Assembly (NCBI GenBank): GCA_963575745.1
Contig: CAUYUJ010016293.1
Location: 184,501 to 248,500, forward strand
Length of the DNA stretch: 64,000 bases
Direction of reading: 5' to 3'
Origin: Prorocentrum cordatum
Lineage: Eukaryota > Sar > Dinophyceae > Prorocentrales > Prorocentraceae
In this document: positions 1 to 9,959 of the stretch, piece after piece
How positions within the stretch are numbered: the stretch's first letter is position 1
How the letters are laid out: every line of letters begins with the position of its first letter
The notes under the pieces: generated by a model
What the model was told of the DNA's origin: nothing
Seen by the model: the letters and a program-made list of their open reading frames with translations, nothing else
Database searches by the model: none
Position numbers and translations under genes: made by a program

Positions 1-1
1 T

Positions 2-1042
2 GCCATCTGCCTCCGCTCATGGCCGGTCCGGGTGCAGCAGCTGCTTGAGGTGATGGCGACGGGAGGGGACCCCCGCAGGTCCCCACGCTCACGCGCGGAG
101 CGCAGCGAGGCTGCGCGGCGGGCGCGCTCGGCGGCGGACGCCGCCGTGCGGCATGCCCGAGCGCGGGTGGAGGAGCTCGTGGAGCGGCTGGCCCTCGCCG
201 AGAGGGCGCTGGAGGCCTTCACGGGCGATGCTGAGCTGGCCGACAGGCTCGCCGCGGTGGTGCCTGCGCTGGAGGCGCTGGTCAACGGCGAGCAGCCCTC
301 CTGGCTGGCGCGGCTCAGGAGGAACGTCGCGCTGCACGCCAAGGCGGGCGCCATCAAGGGGCGCATCGCAGGGGCGGCGGCGTGCGAGCTCAGGAAGGCG
401 CAGAAGCAGGAGCGCCTCGGGAAGCCCCCCTTCCTCAACCCCTCGGCGACGGAGGAGGTGCACGAGGACAAGGCGGGGGCCGCGCAGAAGCAGGGGCATG
501 CGGCTCAGCAGGTGCAGAGGATGCTGCACGAGAGAGAGCTGCCCCAGGCAGCGCCCGAGGACGCCCTGGGCGCGAACTGGCTGGCGCCAGGCTGCTGGCA
601 GCCTGGCGACCCCGAGCTGGAGGCGCGGGCCTTCGGAGAGGGATTCGCAAGTGGCTGGCGGCTGGCGGCGCGGCGCGCGGAGGCCTCGGAGGGTCCCCCT
701 GCGGCTGAGGCCACGCAGGTGGTGACCATCTGGACTTGCTGTCTGGAGGCGGGGACGCGGCCCGAGATGCACGGCGTCGGGATCGAGCTGCGGCGCCTCC
801 CCAAGGACAACCAGGCCCCGCCCGAGCCCGCGGCGGCGAGCGACCACTCGATAGAGTACGGCGTCCGCCTGGGCCCCACGCAGCGGCAGCAGGGCATCGA
901 CGGCGATGGCGAAGTGCTGCCGCTAGCGGCCGAAGGCGGGAGCGGCGGGCCGCAGCTCGAGGGCCCCCAGGGCGCTGCGGCCGCCCGCGCCCGCGACCTC
1001 GCCGAGCTCTACGCCGCCTTCTTGGAGGAGATCGGGCGCTGA
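2..1042 (+). CDS. Hypothetical Ala/Arg-rich protein, 3' part
   Basis: The reading frame is open from the window edge to a TGA at 1040-1042. It encodes about 346 residues with strongly GC-rich third positions, as expected of a real exon in a GC-rich dinoflagellate. No family is recognised. The first in-frame ATG is at 53, but the frame is open upstream of it, so the 5' end probably lies outside the window or in an earlier exon. Residues around 50-85 are charged and heptad-like (RVEELVERLALAERALEAF) and may form a short coiled coil. A second basic helix-like stretch (RKAQKQERLGKP) follows. The C-terminal third is Gly/Ala/Glu-rich and ends in a helix-like segment. There are no signal peptide or membrane segments. 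It could be one exon of a larger gene. I am fairly confident that it is coding and have no call on function. Confidence 0.55.
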   Translation, partial: AICLRSWPVRVQQLLEVMATGGDPRRSPRSRAERSEAARRARSAADAAVRHARARVEELVERLALAERALEAFTGDAELADRLAAVVPALEALVNGEQPSWLARLRRNVALHAKAGAIKGRIAGAAACELRKAQKQERLGKPPFLNPSATEEVHEDKAGAAQKQGHAAQQVQRMLHERELPQAAPEDALGANWLAPGCWQPGDPELEARAFGEGFASGWRLAARRAEASEGPPAAEATQVVTIWTCCLEAGTRPEMHGVGIELRRLPKDNQAPPEPAAASDHSIEYGVRLGPTQRQQGIDGDGEVLPLAAEGGSGGPQLEGPQGAAAARARDLAELYAAFLEEIGR

Positions 1043-1119
1043 GCGGTGGCGGGGCCCTAGAATGCCTGCATGAAGCCGCCGTGCTCGCGCGGCGCCTACA
1101 CAGATAAAAAAGGCCCCGA

Positions 1120-1415
1120 CCGTACATCGACGACGGCCGTGACGACGACGACTTCCCGCCCTCCGCTGGCGACCCTTCCCCCGACGGCGGCGCCCTGCTC
1201 GACGAGCCCGCCCTGGGCAGCGTGTCCACGAGGCGGCCGCCCTGCGGCGACGGCGGCCTGGGCGGCGACCCCGCGGGCAGGGCGAGGAGGCGGCGGCGCG
1301 ACGACGACTCTGGCGACCACGACCCGACTCCGCCCACCCCCGGGGTGCCCTGGTGGTGGTGGTGGTGTCGGTCATGGTGTAGCGCTTCCGCGTCGCGGCT
1401 AGGCGACGGCCCTCC
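1120..1415 (+). CDS. Possible acidic exon downstream of the first gene
   Basis: One frame stays open and reads like protein, with an Asp-rich start (DDGRDDDDFPPSAGDPSPDG), a basic run (RARRRRRDDD) and a short poly-Trp stretch from a GGT run. GC-rich third positions continue. The frame is closed upstream by TAA just after a possible acceptor (cctacacag). Downstream it runs into the GT repeat. It may be an exon, a 3' UTR or an old pseudogene. Confidence 0.2.
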
Positions 1416-1583
1416 TTTTTTGTTTTGTGTGTGTGTTGTGTCTTGTGTGTTGTGTGTTGTGTGTTGTTTGCTGTGTGCTGTGTGTTGTTTGCTGTGTGCT
1501 GTGTGCTGTTTGCTGTGTGCTGGGTGCTGGGTGCTGTGTGCTGTGTGCTGTGTGTTGTGTGTGTGTCTGTTGTGTGTTGTGAG

Positions 1584-1615
<32 letters not shown>

Positions 1616-2355
1616 GCCGTGCGTGCGTGCGGTCGTGCGACCGTGCGGCCGTGCGTGCGCGCGTGCGCGCGTGCGTTCGTGCGCGCGTGTGCGCGTGCGC
1701 GCGTGCGCGCGTGTGCGCGCGTTGGTGCGCGTTTGCGCGTGCGTGCGTGCGCGCGTGCGCGCACGGTGCGCGCGTGTGCGCTGCGGGTGCGCGGTGCGCG
1801 CGTGCGCGTGTGCGCGTGCGCGCAGCGCGTGTGCGCGTGTGCGCGTGTGCGCGTGTGCGCGTGTGCGCGTGTGCGCGTGTGCGCGTGTGCGCGTGTGCGC
1901 GTGTGCGCGTGTGCGCGTGTGCGCGTGTGCGCGTGTGCGCGTGTTGCGCGTGTGCGTGTGCGCGTGTGCGCGTGTGCGCGTATGCGCGTTGCGCGTGTGC
2001 GCGTGCGCGCGTGTGCGCGTGCGCGCGTGCGCGCGTGCGCGCGTGTGCGCGTGTGCGCGTGGTGCGTGTGTGAGTGTGTTCGTGTGTGCATGTGTGCGTG
2101 TGTGCGTGTGTGCGTGTGTGCGTGTGCGTGCGTGTGTGCGTGTGTGCGTGTGTGCGTGTGTGCGTGTGTGCGTGTGTGTGTGTGTGTGTGTGTGCGTCTG
2201 CGTGTGTGTGTGTGTGTGCGTCTGCGTGTGTGTGTGTGTGTGTGCGTGTGTGCGTGTGTGCGTGTGTGCGTGTGTGTGTTTTTGTATGTGTGTGTTGTGT
2301 GTGTGTGTTTGTCTGTGTGTTTCAGTGTGTGTGTGTGTGGTGGGGGGGGGCGTGG

Positions 2356-2387
<32 letters not shown>

Positions 2388-2391
2388 GCGC

Positions 2392-2426
<35 letters not shown>

Positions 2427-2445
2427 TGTGTGTGTGTGTGTATAC
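1416..2445. repeat. Kilobase-scale GT / GTGC / GTGCGC tract
   Basis: About 1 kb of almost uninterrupted alternating purine-pyrimidine sequence. It has domains: TGTGTTG and GTGCTG units first, then GTGC repeats, then long GTGCGC hexamer runs, then GTGTGC and pure GT, and GTGC again at the end. All six frames are open and give Cys-Val-Arg or His-Thr-Ala strings, which are not genes. The tract ends at tatacatata. Confidence 0.95.
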
Positions 2446-3195
2446 ATATAACGGCGCACCGGGTCCGGGGGCCCGGGGCCGGGACCTCGACCACAAATGT
2501 GGGCCCCGGGGGGCCCGGAGGCTCGTCGGACCGCCGGACGCCGTCCAAGATCATTCGCAGGCGGCTTCGGAACGCGCTCCGATGGCTCCAGATGCCTTCC
2601 AAACGCTTGTCATGACACCAAGAAGGTCCCAGAAGCCTCCAAGACGCTCCGGGAGGCAGCCCAAGAGAGGCCCAAGAAGCAAAAATCGTGTCATTCCTAT
2701 GGGAAAAACTGTTTTTTTCGCATGTTCGCCTCTTGGGCTTTCACCGCGTCCAAGACGGCCCAAGAGGCGCCCAAGACCGCCCCAAGACGGCCCAAGAAGC
2801 TTCCAAGAGGGCCCCAGGACAGCCCAAGAGGGCCCCAAGACAGCCCAAGAGGCGCCCAAGATGGCCCAAGAGGGCCCCAAGACGAGCCCAAGAGGGGGCC
2901 CAGAGGGGGACCACGAACCGCAAGCTCGAGCCTTCCCCCAAGAGGCCCAAAGGAGGCCCCGAGAAGCCCCAAATCGGCCCCCAAAATGCTTCTTCGAACC
3001 TGCTTTCAGGAGGCCCCCGACAGGTTCAGGGGCTCCCGAGAAGCTACGTCAAACTCCCAGCGAGCGGCCGGACGAGGCCCCCCACAAAATCACAAGAGGG
3101 TTCCAGTATTTGTATCCTTCAGCGCTGTCTGGCCTTCTTCCCCCTGCCCCCTTCCCTGCGACTTTCGTTGACTCAAGCTCGCCTCCTAGCTAGAA
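2446..3195. repeat. Degenerate CAAG/CTTGG-rich array between the GT tracts
   Basis: From about 2620 to 2990 short units of the form CCCAAGA(G/C)GG(C)CC recur every 9 to 12 bases. The same sequence type occurs on the opposite strand at 6397-6735 and 16660-17110. The flanks (2446-2560 and 3000-3195) are unremarkable GC-rich sequence. No gene is seen. Confidence 0.7.
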
Positions 3196-3196
3196 C

Positions 3197-3225
3197 CTAA
3201 GCGCGCGCGAAGCGCGCGCGTGGTT
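3197..3225. other. Short hairpin at the edge of the second GT tract
   Basis: GAACCTAAGCGCGCGCG, a short AA loop, then GCGCGCGCGTGGTTC form a GC-rich inverted repeat directly before the second GT tract. Confidence 0.5.
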
Positions 3226-3227
<2 letters not shown>

Positions 3228-3262
<35 letters not shown>

Positions 3263-3695
3263 GTGCGTCTGCGTGTGTGTGTGTGTGTGCGTGTGTGCGT
3301 GTGTGCGTGTGTGCGTGTGTGTGTGTGTGTTTTTGTATGTGTGTGCTGTGTGTGTGTTTGTGTGTGTGTTTTCTGCGCGTGTGCGCGTGTGCGCGTGCGC
3401 GCGTGTGCGCGTGCGCGCGTGCGCGCGTGCGCGCGTGTGCGCGTGTGCGCGTGTGCGCGTGTGCGTGTGTGCGTGTGTTCGTGTGTGCATGTGTGCGTGT
3501 GTGCGTGTGTGCGTGTGTGCGTGTGTGCGTGTGTGCGTGTGTGCGTGTGTGCGTGTGTGCGTGTGTGCGTGTGTGTGTGTGTGTGTGTGTGCGTCTGCGT
3601 GTGCGTGTGTGTGTGTGTATGTGTGTGTGTGTGCGTGTGCGTGTGCGTGTGCGTGTGCGTGTGCGCGTGCGTGTGTGTGTGTGTGTGTGTGTGTG
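3228..3695. repeat. Second GT / GTGCGC tract
   Basis: Same architecture as the first tract, including the shared interruption tttttgtatgtgtgtg (near 2278 and 3328), so the two tracts appear related by duplication or conversion. Long open frames here are repeat translation, not genes. Confidence 0.93.
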
Positions 3696-3704
3696 CCTGG
3701 AGAC

Positions 3705-3800
3705 TCGGGGGCCATCTTGGGGCCATCTTGGAGGAGATCGACCAAAGGACGGGGGCCGTACCACATTAGGGTCCCCCCCCAAGAGGCCAACATGAGACCA
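3705..3800. repeat. Dispersed repeat, CATCTTGGAGGA family
   Basis: The block gccatcttggaggagatcg followed by accaaag and a Cys-codon-free GC-rich stretch recurs at 6731-6760 (gccatcttggaggaaatcg). In both places a C-rich stretch and a short ccaacatgag / gcaaaatgag motif follow. Confidence 0.5.
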
Positions 3801-3884
3801 GCACCGTAGCACAATACACAGAGTTTGTTGCCTTTTCGTCGAGGCCACCACCTTGGACGCTCCAGTGAACCGTGAAGCCTCCCC

Positions 3885-4065
3885 CCCCCAGGTTCAGGGG
3901 GAGGGGGTAGGGGGGGAATCCGGCCCCGACGGGGAAGGAGGAGGGTTGGAAGAAGAGGCGCTCTGAACCACTCACGCCCTGAATGGCAGGTGGGGTCACG
4001 TACAGTCGAAACCGATGGTAAGGATGGGTAACCTTCCCAAGGATACCGTTGCATCCGTGCCTCTT
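3885..4065. repeat. Dispersed repeat, CCCCGACGGGGAAGG family
   Basis: A G-rich lead, then ccccgacggggaaggagg, a gctct block, then aaccactcacgccc and a ggtgggg block. Related copies lie at 7045-7200 and, partly, 17823-17915. The tail gatgggtaaccttcccaagg recurs near 18160 as gatgggcagccttcccaagc. Confidence 0.6.
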
Positions 4066-4720
4066 TGGTCCATCCTTGACTACTTTCGATGGCCCGCCCG
4101 CGCTTGAGAAAGCTTCAACACGGGCGTCCAAGACGCTTCCAGCCCTCTCGCGCATCCTTGCTGTCAGTTCTGGCTGCATGGGGGCGAGGGGAGGCCGAGG
4201 CAAGACGGGATCGGGCGAGTGGGATGGACAGGGCGGCGAGGCAGCGGGGGAGGGGGGATCCGTGGAGAGAGCGCCGGGGCCTGGCGAGCGCGGGGGGGGG
4301 GCGGAAGAGAGAGAGGGGCGGAGAGCGGGGGGGAGGGCCTTTGAACTGGGCCTCTGTCGGCTGGTTTGGGCCTGCGGTCAGCGAGGCTCACGAGGCTGGC
4401 TCGAGCCACGCGTCGCCCCTGCAGTTCTCTCCTGCGAGGGGGAGGCCGGGCCGAGGCGCCTCCCGAGGAGTGGCGCTTGCACACGCGTGCTGTCCCCAGC
4501 CTGTCCCTCCTGCCGGTGCGTGATTGCTTCCACAGGCGGGCACGTTCAACGCCGCTACAGAAGAAGGGAGGGGAGGCCGATGAGGAGGTTGGGGCAGTCG
4601 AGGGACGGGGGATGCAGCTGTAGCTGGCGGCGTCAGGGGCGGGGAGCGAGTGAGTGAGGGAGCGAGCAACAGCAGCACGATGAGGCGGAGTGGAGGGAAG
4701 GAATAGGTGTCTCACGGTGC
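4066..4720. other. GC-rich sequence without recognisable gene
   Basis: Several overlapping frames are open here on both strands, as expected from base composition. None has a recognisable domain, a convincing start, or clear third-position bias over its rivals. I see no structured RNA. Confidence 0.5.
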
Positions 4721-4940
4721 GGAGGAGGGGGGGGGAGGAAGAGGAGGAGGAGGAGGAGGAGGAGGAGGAGGAGGAGGAGGAGGAGGAGGAAGAATAATAA
4801 TAATAATAGTAAGAAGAGGAAGAAGATGACGAAGAAAAATAAAAATAAGAATAAGAAGAAGAGGGATAATAAGAAGACGAAGAAGACGAAGAAGAAGACG
4901 AAGAAGAAGAAGAGGAGGAGGAGGAGGAGGAGGAGGGGTG
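4721..4940. repeat. GGA tract grading into AAT/GAA repeats
   Basis: Pure GGA to about 4790, then aataataataataatag, then mixed GAA/GAC/AAT triplets, then GGA again near 4913-4937. It reads as a GGA microsatellite that has diversified locally. Encoded Leu or Glu runs are not genes. Confidence 0.9.
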
Positions 4941-5120
4941 AAATGCACTGGAGAAACAGAAGGAAGAGGATCAGGAGGACGGAGACGACGGCGAGAAAGT
5001 AGCATGCGCCAGCACCAGGAGGTCGCAGCCCCCGCTGCCGTGGAAGGCGGGAGCGGCAGCAGTTGGGAGGCTGCACGTCCCAGGCTCCCGGAAAAAAAAA
5101 GCCCTGCCTTGGCCTCCTTT

Positions 5121-5279
5121 TCCTCCTCCTCCTCCTCCTCCTCCTCCTCCTCCTCCTCCTCCCTCCTCCCTCCTCCCTCCTCCCTCTCCTCCCTCCCTCC
5201 TCCTCCTTCCTCCTCCTCCTCCTCCTCCTCCTCCTCCTCCTCCTCTCCTCCTCCTCCTCCTCCTCCTCCTCCTCCTCCC
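5121..5279. repeat. TCC tract
   Basis: TCC triplet repeat with occasional CCTCCC interruptions. It lies about 110 bases before a GGA tract of opposite purine strand, so the two could form a large hairpin. Confidence 0.95.
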
Positions 5280-5390
5280 ACTGGCTGGCTGGCGTTGGCT
5301 CCTCCCCCCCGTGCGCTTCGCAGGTGCTGAAGGCCGACGTGGCTGGCCTGGAGACGGTGACGCAGCTGGGGCGACAGCTGTCGAGGCATG

Positions 5391-5470
5391 GAGGAGGAGG
5401 AGGAGGAGGAGGAGGAGGAGGAGGAGGAGGAGGAGGTGAGGAGGAGGAGGAGGAGGAGGAGGAGGAGGAG
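5391..5470. repeat. GGA tract
   Basis: GGA triplets, broken once by GTGAGG. Together with 5121-5279 it makes an inverted pair around a 110-base spacer. Confidence 0.95.
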
Positions 5471-5960
5471 CTGTACAAACCCAAGAGTCATCAAGTATGT
5501 TGGCATATATCATCCCTCCAAGCTCCCTCTTCGCAGGCCTCTACAAGTGTTCACTTCCACGGAGGGAACTGCCTCGTTGGAAGACAACCGTGTGAAGACC
5601 CTGACGCCTGTCAAAACATGTTTCTCGGGACTCCAATGCCACGGATCAGATCCTGACGATCCTGAATCGTGCCAAAACGCCATCCCTGTGACTTCACCAC
5701 TGCGAGTCAACGCAACTGTTGCACCCTTATTAGCATGAGTCTCTCCAAAACATAATTATTTACGCTTCGCGTATCCCCACCAGCCCATCTCACAACAGCA
5801 ACTCTTGCGAAGCATGCCGACAGTCGTGTTTTTCAGGCGTGTGTCCGCTTGGCCCCGCATATCTCCCCTGTTCCTCCTTCCTCCCGCCTCCTTGTACATC
5901 CTCCTTGTGGGGGGAGCGGGAGAAGGACGAGGCGGAGGAGGAGGGAGAGAAAGCGCTCCT
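5471..5960. other. Non-repetitive spacer, no gene recognised
   Basis: Lower-GC sequence with an open frame to about 5738 that carries on from the GGA tract (Glu run, then ordinary residues). I recognise no domain. Confidence 0.4.
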
Positions 5961-5962
5961 CG

Positions 5963-6392
5963 TGATTTGAGTCGTTTGGGGTTTCTCGTCCTGGTGTGAG
6001 TCGTTCGGGCCCTTCTTCCTGGTGTGAGTCGTTCGGGCTCTTCGTGGTGTGAGTCGTTCGGGCTCTTCGTCCTGGTGTGAGTCGTTCGGGCTTCTCGTGG
6101 TGTGAGTTGTTCGGGCCCCTCGTCCTGGTGTGAGTCGTTCGGGCCCCTCCTCCTGGTGTGACTCGTTCGGGCTCCTCGTGGTGTGAGTCGTTCGGGGCCC
6201 TCGTCGTGGTGTGAGTCGTTCGGGCTCCTCGTGGTGTGAGTGTTCGGGCGCCTCGTCCTGGTGTGAGTCGTTCGGGCCCCTCCTTCTGGTGTGAGTCGTT
6301 CGGGCTCTTCGTGGTGTGAGTCGTTCGGGCCCCTCGTCCTGGTGTGAGTCGTTCGGGCTCCTCGTGGCGTGAGGCGTTCGGGCACCTCGTCC
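5963..6392. repeat. Minisatellite with alternating 25- and 28-bp units
   Basis: About 15 units built on gtgagtcgttcgggc. Units with ttcgtggt are 25 bases and units with a cctggt insert are 28 bases, and the two types are interspersed. The minus strand is open and reads PNDSH/PERLTP repeats, which is a by-product. Confidence 0.9.
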
Positions 6393-6396
6393 CCTA

Positions 6397-6735
6397 TTGG
6401 GGCGTCTTGGGGGCCTCTTGGCGGCCCCAGGGGCTTCTAGGAGCGTCTTGGGTGCCTTGGGGGAGCCTCTTCGGGCCTCTTGGGTGCCTCTTGGAGGCCG
6501 TTTGGGGCGTCTTGGGGGCCTCTTGGCGGCCCCAGGGGCTTCCAGGAGCGTCTTGGGTGCCTCGGGGGAGCCTCTGGGGGCCTCTTGGGTGCCTCTTGGG
6601 GGCATCTTGGGGGCCTCTTGGAGGCCTCTTGGGGGCATCTTGGGGGCCTCTTGGAGGCCTCTTGGGGGCCTCCTGGGGGCCTCTTGGGGCCATTTTGGGG
6701 CCTCTTGGTGCCTCCGGGGCGCTTCTTCGGGCCAT
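6397..6735. repeat. CTTGGGGGC-rich tandem array
   Basis: Short CTTGG(G)GGC units are organised into larger ones. A 105-base unit starts at 6399 and again at 6504. Near 6600-6680 a 33-base unit (gcatcttgggggcctcttgg) repeats. The minus strand reads an 11-residue PRGPQDAPKRP repeat. Confidence 0.85.
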
Positions 6736-6753
6736 CTTGGAGGAAATCGATCA

Positions 6754-6935
6754 AAGAAGAGGGGAGCTTTAATGAGCGCTGCCCCCTCAGAAGGGCAAAA
6801 TGAGGCCAAAACCTTAGTAAAATCAATGGTTTTGCCTTGAAAGAAGAGGGGAGCTTTAAGGAGCGCTGCCCCCTCAGAAGGGCAAAATGGGGCCACAACC
6901 GTAGTAAAATCAATGATTTTGGCTTTAAAGAAGAG
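6754..6935. repeat. 87-bp direct repeat, two copies plus a partial third
   Basis: Units start with aagaagaggggagcttta at 6754 and 6841, and a partial one starts near 6928. Each contains gagcgctgccccctcagaag and ends in taaaatcaatg. The copies differ at only a few bases, so the duplication is fairly recent. Confidence 0.85.
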
Positions 6936-7044
6936 GAGAGGGTTTTTTCTGGGCCCCCCCGTCGGGGCCAGAATCTTCGTGAGGGGTGTCGTTTTTTAGC
7001 CCTCCCAGGAGTCAAAAAAGACCCCTCCAACGACCCGCGAAAGG

Positions 7045-7200
7045 ACCTCTCCAGGCCCAGGGGGAGGGGGTATGGGGAGGGGTAAACCCCTCCCCGAAGG
7101 GGAAGAAGGGGGTTGAGAACAGAGCGGGCTCTCTAAACCACTCACGCCCAAAGGGCTGGTGGGATTTCTGGTACGTTGACCATGGGAAACCGTGAAACTC
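7045..7200. repeat. Dispersed repeat, CCCCGACGGGGAAGG family, copy 2
   Basis: Matches 3885-4065: gggggagggggta, ctccccgaaggggaagaagg, the gctct block and aaccactcacgccc, in the same order. Confidence 0.6.
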
Positions 7201-7740
7201 TTGCAACGTTTAACAACGAATGTGCGCGGCGCTAAGGCGAGAGCCACATTTTGAAAACCACCCGCCTTCAATCCGTGAAACTCTTGCTCGCGGTGCCCAT
7301 CCCTGGCCTAGGGGCCGCCCCCTAAACGGCTCGAGTTGATCGGGGGGGCCCGAGCATTGCGTTGGTCACACCGTGTGGTGAGTCAGCAAGGATTCGGGGA
7401 GACAGCACGGTTTTGAGACTCCCGAGAATACCTCGGGCGATTGGGGATTCGGGGGTCCCAGAACCGTGCGGTGACGAATCTCAGCCAGAAGCTGCCTCTT
7501 TATGGTGCAGCTCGCAGGAGCTGCGACAACAAAACACAGTTGCGAGCTTTCGACGGGTTGAACAAAATAACATCCAGTGGCGGACCGTGCGGTGAGGTCT
7601 CTGGGGGTGAGTCCAGGGAAGCGCTGAGGTGTCCAGGACTCGTTCTCTCAGGGCCCCTGCGTCGCTCATGATGCACCGAGAACCAAAAAGCTGGCGGCAT
7701 CAATCGAAGAAGAGCACACACACACACATACATAATCTTC
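7201..7740. other. Unassigned sequence
   Basis: No domain, RNA gene or repeat array is seen. The motif ccgtg(t/c)ggtga recurs three times (near 7373, 7466 and 7587), too weak to call. Confidence 0.4.
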
Positions 7741-7882
7741 CGGAGCTCCGCGCGGATTCCTTGGATCGGCGCTGGGCCCTCCTTGTGGCGCCTCTAGCGC
7801 CACCCCTGGCACGCTCCGCGCGCCGTTGAGGAGGGAGTCAAGCGCCGATCCAAGAGATCCAAGAAATCCGCGTGGACCTCCG
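7741..7882. mobile_element. Foldback element, TCCGCGCGGA family
   Basis: Left arm cggagctccgcgcggattcc then ttggatcggcgctgg. The right arm holds agcgccgatccaagagatcc then aatccgcgtggacctccg. The arms pair over most of 45 bases around a Gly-rich core that itself folds (ggcgcctctagcgcc). Relatives lie at 38521-38637, 60153-60271 and 62809-62919, and a half copy at 56470-56508. Confidence 0.75.
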
Positions 7883-8715
7883 AAAGCTCATGTTTATGCT
7901 CTCTTGTTTCTCTCATCCAGGCCGTGCTGATTTCGGTGACCCCTGCGGTCCATGTGCAGGGCGTCTGGTACAAAGAAGGCCCCGGGCGAGCCGTGGCGCT
8001 GCAGCACACGCCACGACAGAGGGCCCTGGCCTCCAGAGGGCGCCCGCATGGAACCTTCACAGTCCAAGTACAGGCGCAGTCTCACTTTTACATACATCTA
8101 TCCAGCACGATCCAGGTTTCTGGACGTAGTCGGCAATTTTGTGGGCCTTCTCATGGCCTCGGCTGGAGGCCCCTCGAAACATCGGAACCCAGGGCCCTGA
8201 AACATTTGACTTCATCGGATTGTTGTCCGGAGCGGGTCGAGGGTGACCAGCTCGAAGGAGGTGGTGGTGGAGGAGGAGGAGGTGGTGGTGGACGAGGAGG
8301 AGACAGGAGGAGACAAAAGGAGGAGGATGAGGAGACGGAAGAGGATGAGGAGAAACGATAATCATGAGGAGCATGAGGTGGAGGAGGAGGCATGGGAGGG
8401 CGAGGAAACGAGCAGCATGAGCACACATGAGTTTCTTGACGACATGTCTTGCTCTTGCTCTTCATGTGTATGTGGCATTTCTTGCCAAGCGTGTTGCGCA
8501 TGCTTCTCATTCTCCTCGTGCTTCTCTTCCTACTCCTCACTCGCTCGCCCCGATGGTTTTCGCGTGATGAATCCCTGACCGCTGGCACCTGGGAGAAGGC
8601 ATTCGCACGGGAGGAAGATTCGCATGTTCTGCACGGGCGAGGCACAAGACACAGTACGGCGGCAGCGACCCCAGCGCGAGCGTACGAGACTGATCGCCGC
8701 CAGTTGCATTGAATG
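7883..8715. other. Spacer with a GGA/GGT stretch
   Basis: 8257-8420 is impure GGA/GGT sequence. The rest has open frames on both strands but nothing recognisable. Confidence 0.4.
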
Positions 8716-8935
8716 GATTCGCACCAACCGATCGCTCCATGGCAAATGACCCGCGCGGTGCCAGAGATGGGAAATGACGCTATCGGAGAGCCGCGATCGC
8801 TCCAAGGCAAATGACGCAAATGACGCCATCGGATGATTGATTCGCACCAACCGATCGCTCCATGGCAAATGACGCTATTGGAGAGCCGCGATCGCTCCAT
8901 GGCAAGTGACCTGCGCGGTGTCAGAGACGGGTGCC
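8716..8935. repeat. 123-bp tandem repeat, two units
   Basis: gattcgcaccaaccgatcgc starts at 8716 and again at 8839. Inside, gatcgctccatggcaaatg recurs four times, so the unit was itself built from shorter copies. Confidence 0.85.
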
Positions 8936-9025
8936 GGCGCCACTCGCATCGTGAACCGGCTTTCCCTGAGGTGCCCAGACCCCCGAGGCCGTGCTATTGT
9001 TGGCAACGTGGCGTCCCCCCTGGGT

Positions 9026-9185
9026 TTAAGTCGGGCCTGTCCCCCTACAGGGGGATGTTCGACGAACAATGCAAAATACTCCAAAAATGCCCCAGAAAGG
9101 TCAAAGAATGCAAGAAAAATAGTCCCCAGGCTATTTTTCGACCATTTTTGAATATTCCCCCTGTAGGGGGACAGGCCCGACTTAA
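9026..9185. mobile_element. hAT-like MITE, copy 1
   Basis: Inverted ends TTAAGTCGGGCCTGTCCCCC and their complement extend into CTACAGGGGGAT, about 30 bases each. Flanks are CCCTGGGT on the left (9018-9025) and CCCTAGGT on the right (9186-9193), a 7 of 8 match. An 8-bp target duplication is typical of hAT transposons. The interior is AT-richer and non-coding. The second copy (63214-63403) has a perfect 8-bp duplication. Confidence 0.85.
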
Positions 9186-9324
9186 CCCTAGGTCTCGACC
9201 CCTTCCCCTGGACCAGATTTATTCATCCTGAGCCGCTTCTTGACGGCCCAGCTGGGAGTCGGCCAAGGATCCGAGGTGGCCCAGCATCGGCTCTGGCCAG
9301 CAGGAAGTGGGGGGCCAAGGTCAG

Positions 9325-9480
9325 GAGGGGGAAAAACACAGACACCATTAATCGCCGATTCTCAGGAAAATATGCAAAAATGTGGGAAGTGGGGGGCAAG
9401 ACAAGAACCCCAAAAATATAAGAAAAGATAGGGAATAGTTTCATTTGTGTGTATTTATTTGTGTGTCCTGGGGCCCCTTC
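9325..9480. repeat. GTGTATTTATTTGTGTG element, copy 1
   Basis: Starts at ggggaaaaacacagacac, has two aaaatatg-type blocks, and ends tttgtgtgtatttatttgtg then tgtcctggggcccc. The ends are partly inverted (ACACAGACAC against GTGTGTATTTATTTGTGTG). Related copies are at 19262-19420, 39068-39225, 49623-49728 and 57508-57670. All lie in the same orientation. Confidence 0.8.
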
Positions 9481-9779
9481 ACAAGGTCCGAGGTTGGTTC
9501 GAGATTGTTTTTTGCCTTGTTCGGGTCTCGGGGCCCCGGGAGCGTCAAAAGCGGAACCAGAGTGAAACGTTGCACCAGATGGACCCCGCCCAGAAGGCGT
9601 TTGGGTACCGAGTTTGAGCGGACTTGCGCCCTGAACCCCCTCTTCTCGATACATTTCCTCGGGGCCCACTCAGCTCAGACTCCGTGGCCGCCTCCTATCT
9701 CGACCCCTCTTCCAGGGACTGGCTTTTCCTCCTGAGCCGTGTCTTGACGGCTCCAGGGCCCAGCAAGGGCCCCCAAAGG
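9481..9779. other. Unassigned spacer
   Basis: Nothing recognised. The phrase cctgagccg(c/t)(g/t)tcttgacgg occurs at 9228-9245 and 9731-9750, in the flanks of this element cluster. Confidence 0.35.
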
Positions 9780-9959
9780 TACAGTCGGGGCCCTGAAGAA
9801 GGAACCCTTTTGGTTGGGGAGGGGCTCCGCGTTCCTTAAGTGTTTCACAGCTTGCCTCAGGTTTTCCTTATGTTTTCGATCGGAAATCGAAGTTTAACTT
9901 ATGGCAAAAAGGGGCCTCGTTCCTTATTTAGGGTTCCTTAGGTCAACGCCCCGACTGTA
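9780..9959. mobile_element. Tc1/mariner-like MITE, copy 1
   Basis: 180 bases including TA at both ends. The ends are TA-CAGTCGGGGC and GCCCCGACTG-TA, followed inward by aaggaaccc on both sides. A TA target duplication with CAG-type ends is the Tc1/mariner pattern. The copy at 30605-30784 has exactly the same length. There is no coding capacity. Confidence 0.8.

Noticed and set aside
1425-2615. Long Cys-Val-Arg and His-Thr-Ala open frames on both strands
   Set aside because: They are translations of the GT/GTGCGC tract in all six frames, with no start, domain or codon preference.
3186-4054. Minus-strand frames of up to 285 codons over the second GT tract
   Set aside because: Repeat translation (His-Thr strings) extended into flanking GC-rich sequence.
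4633-5506. Poly-Leu, poly-Ser and poly-Pro frames with apparent membrane segments
   Set aside because: They come from GGA/TCC triplets. The Leu-rich segments are not credible membrane helices.
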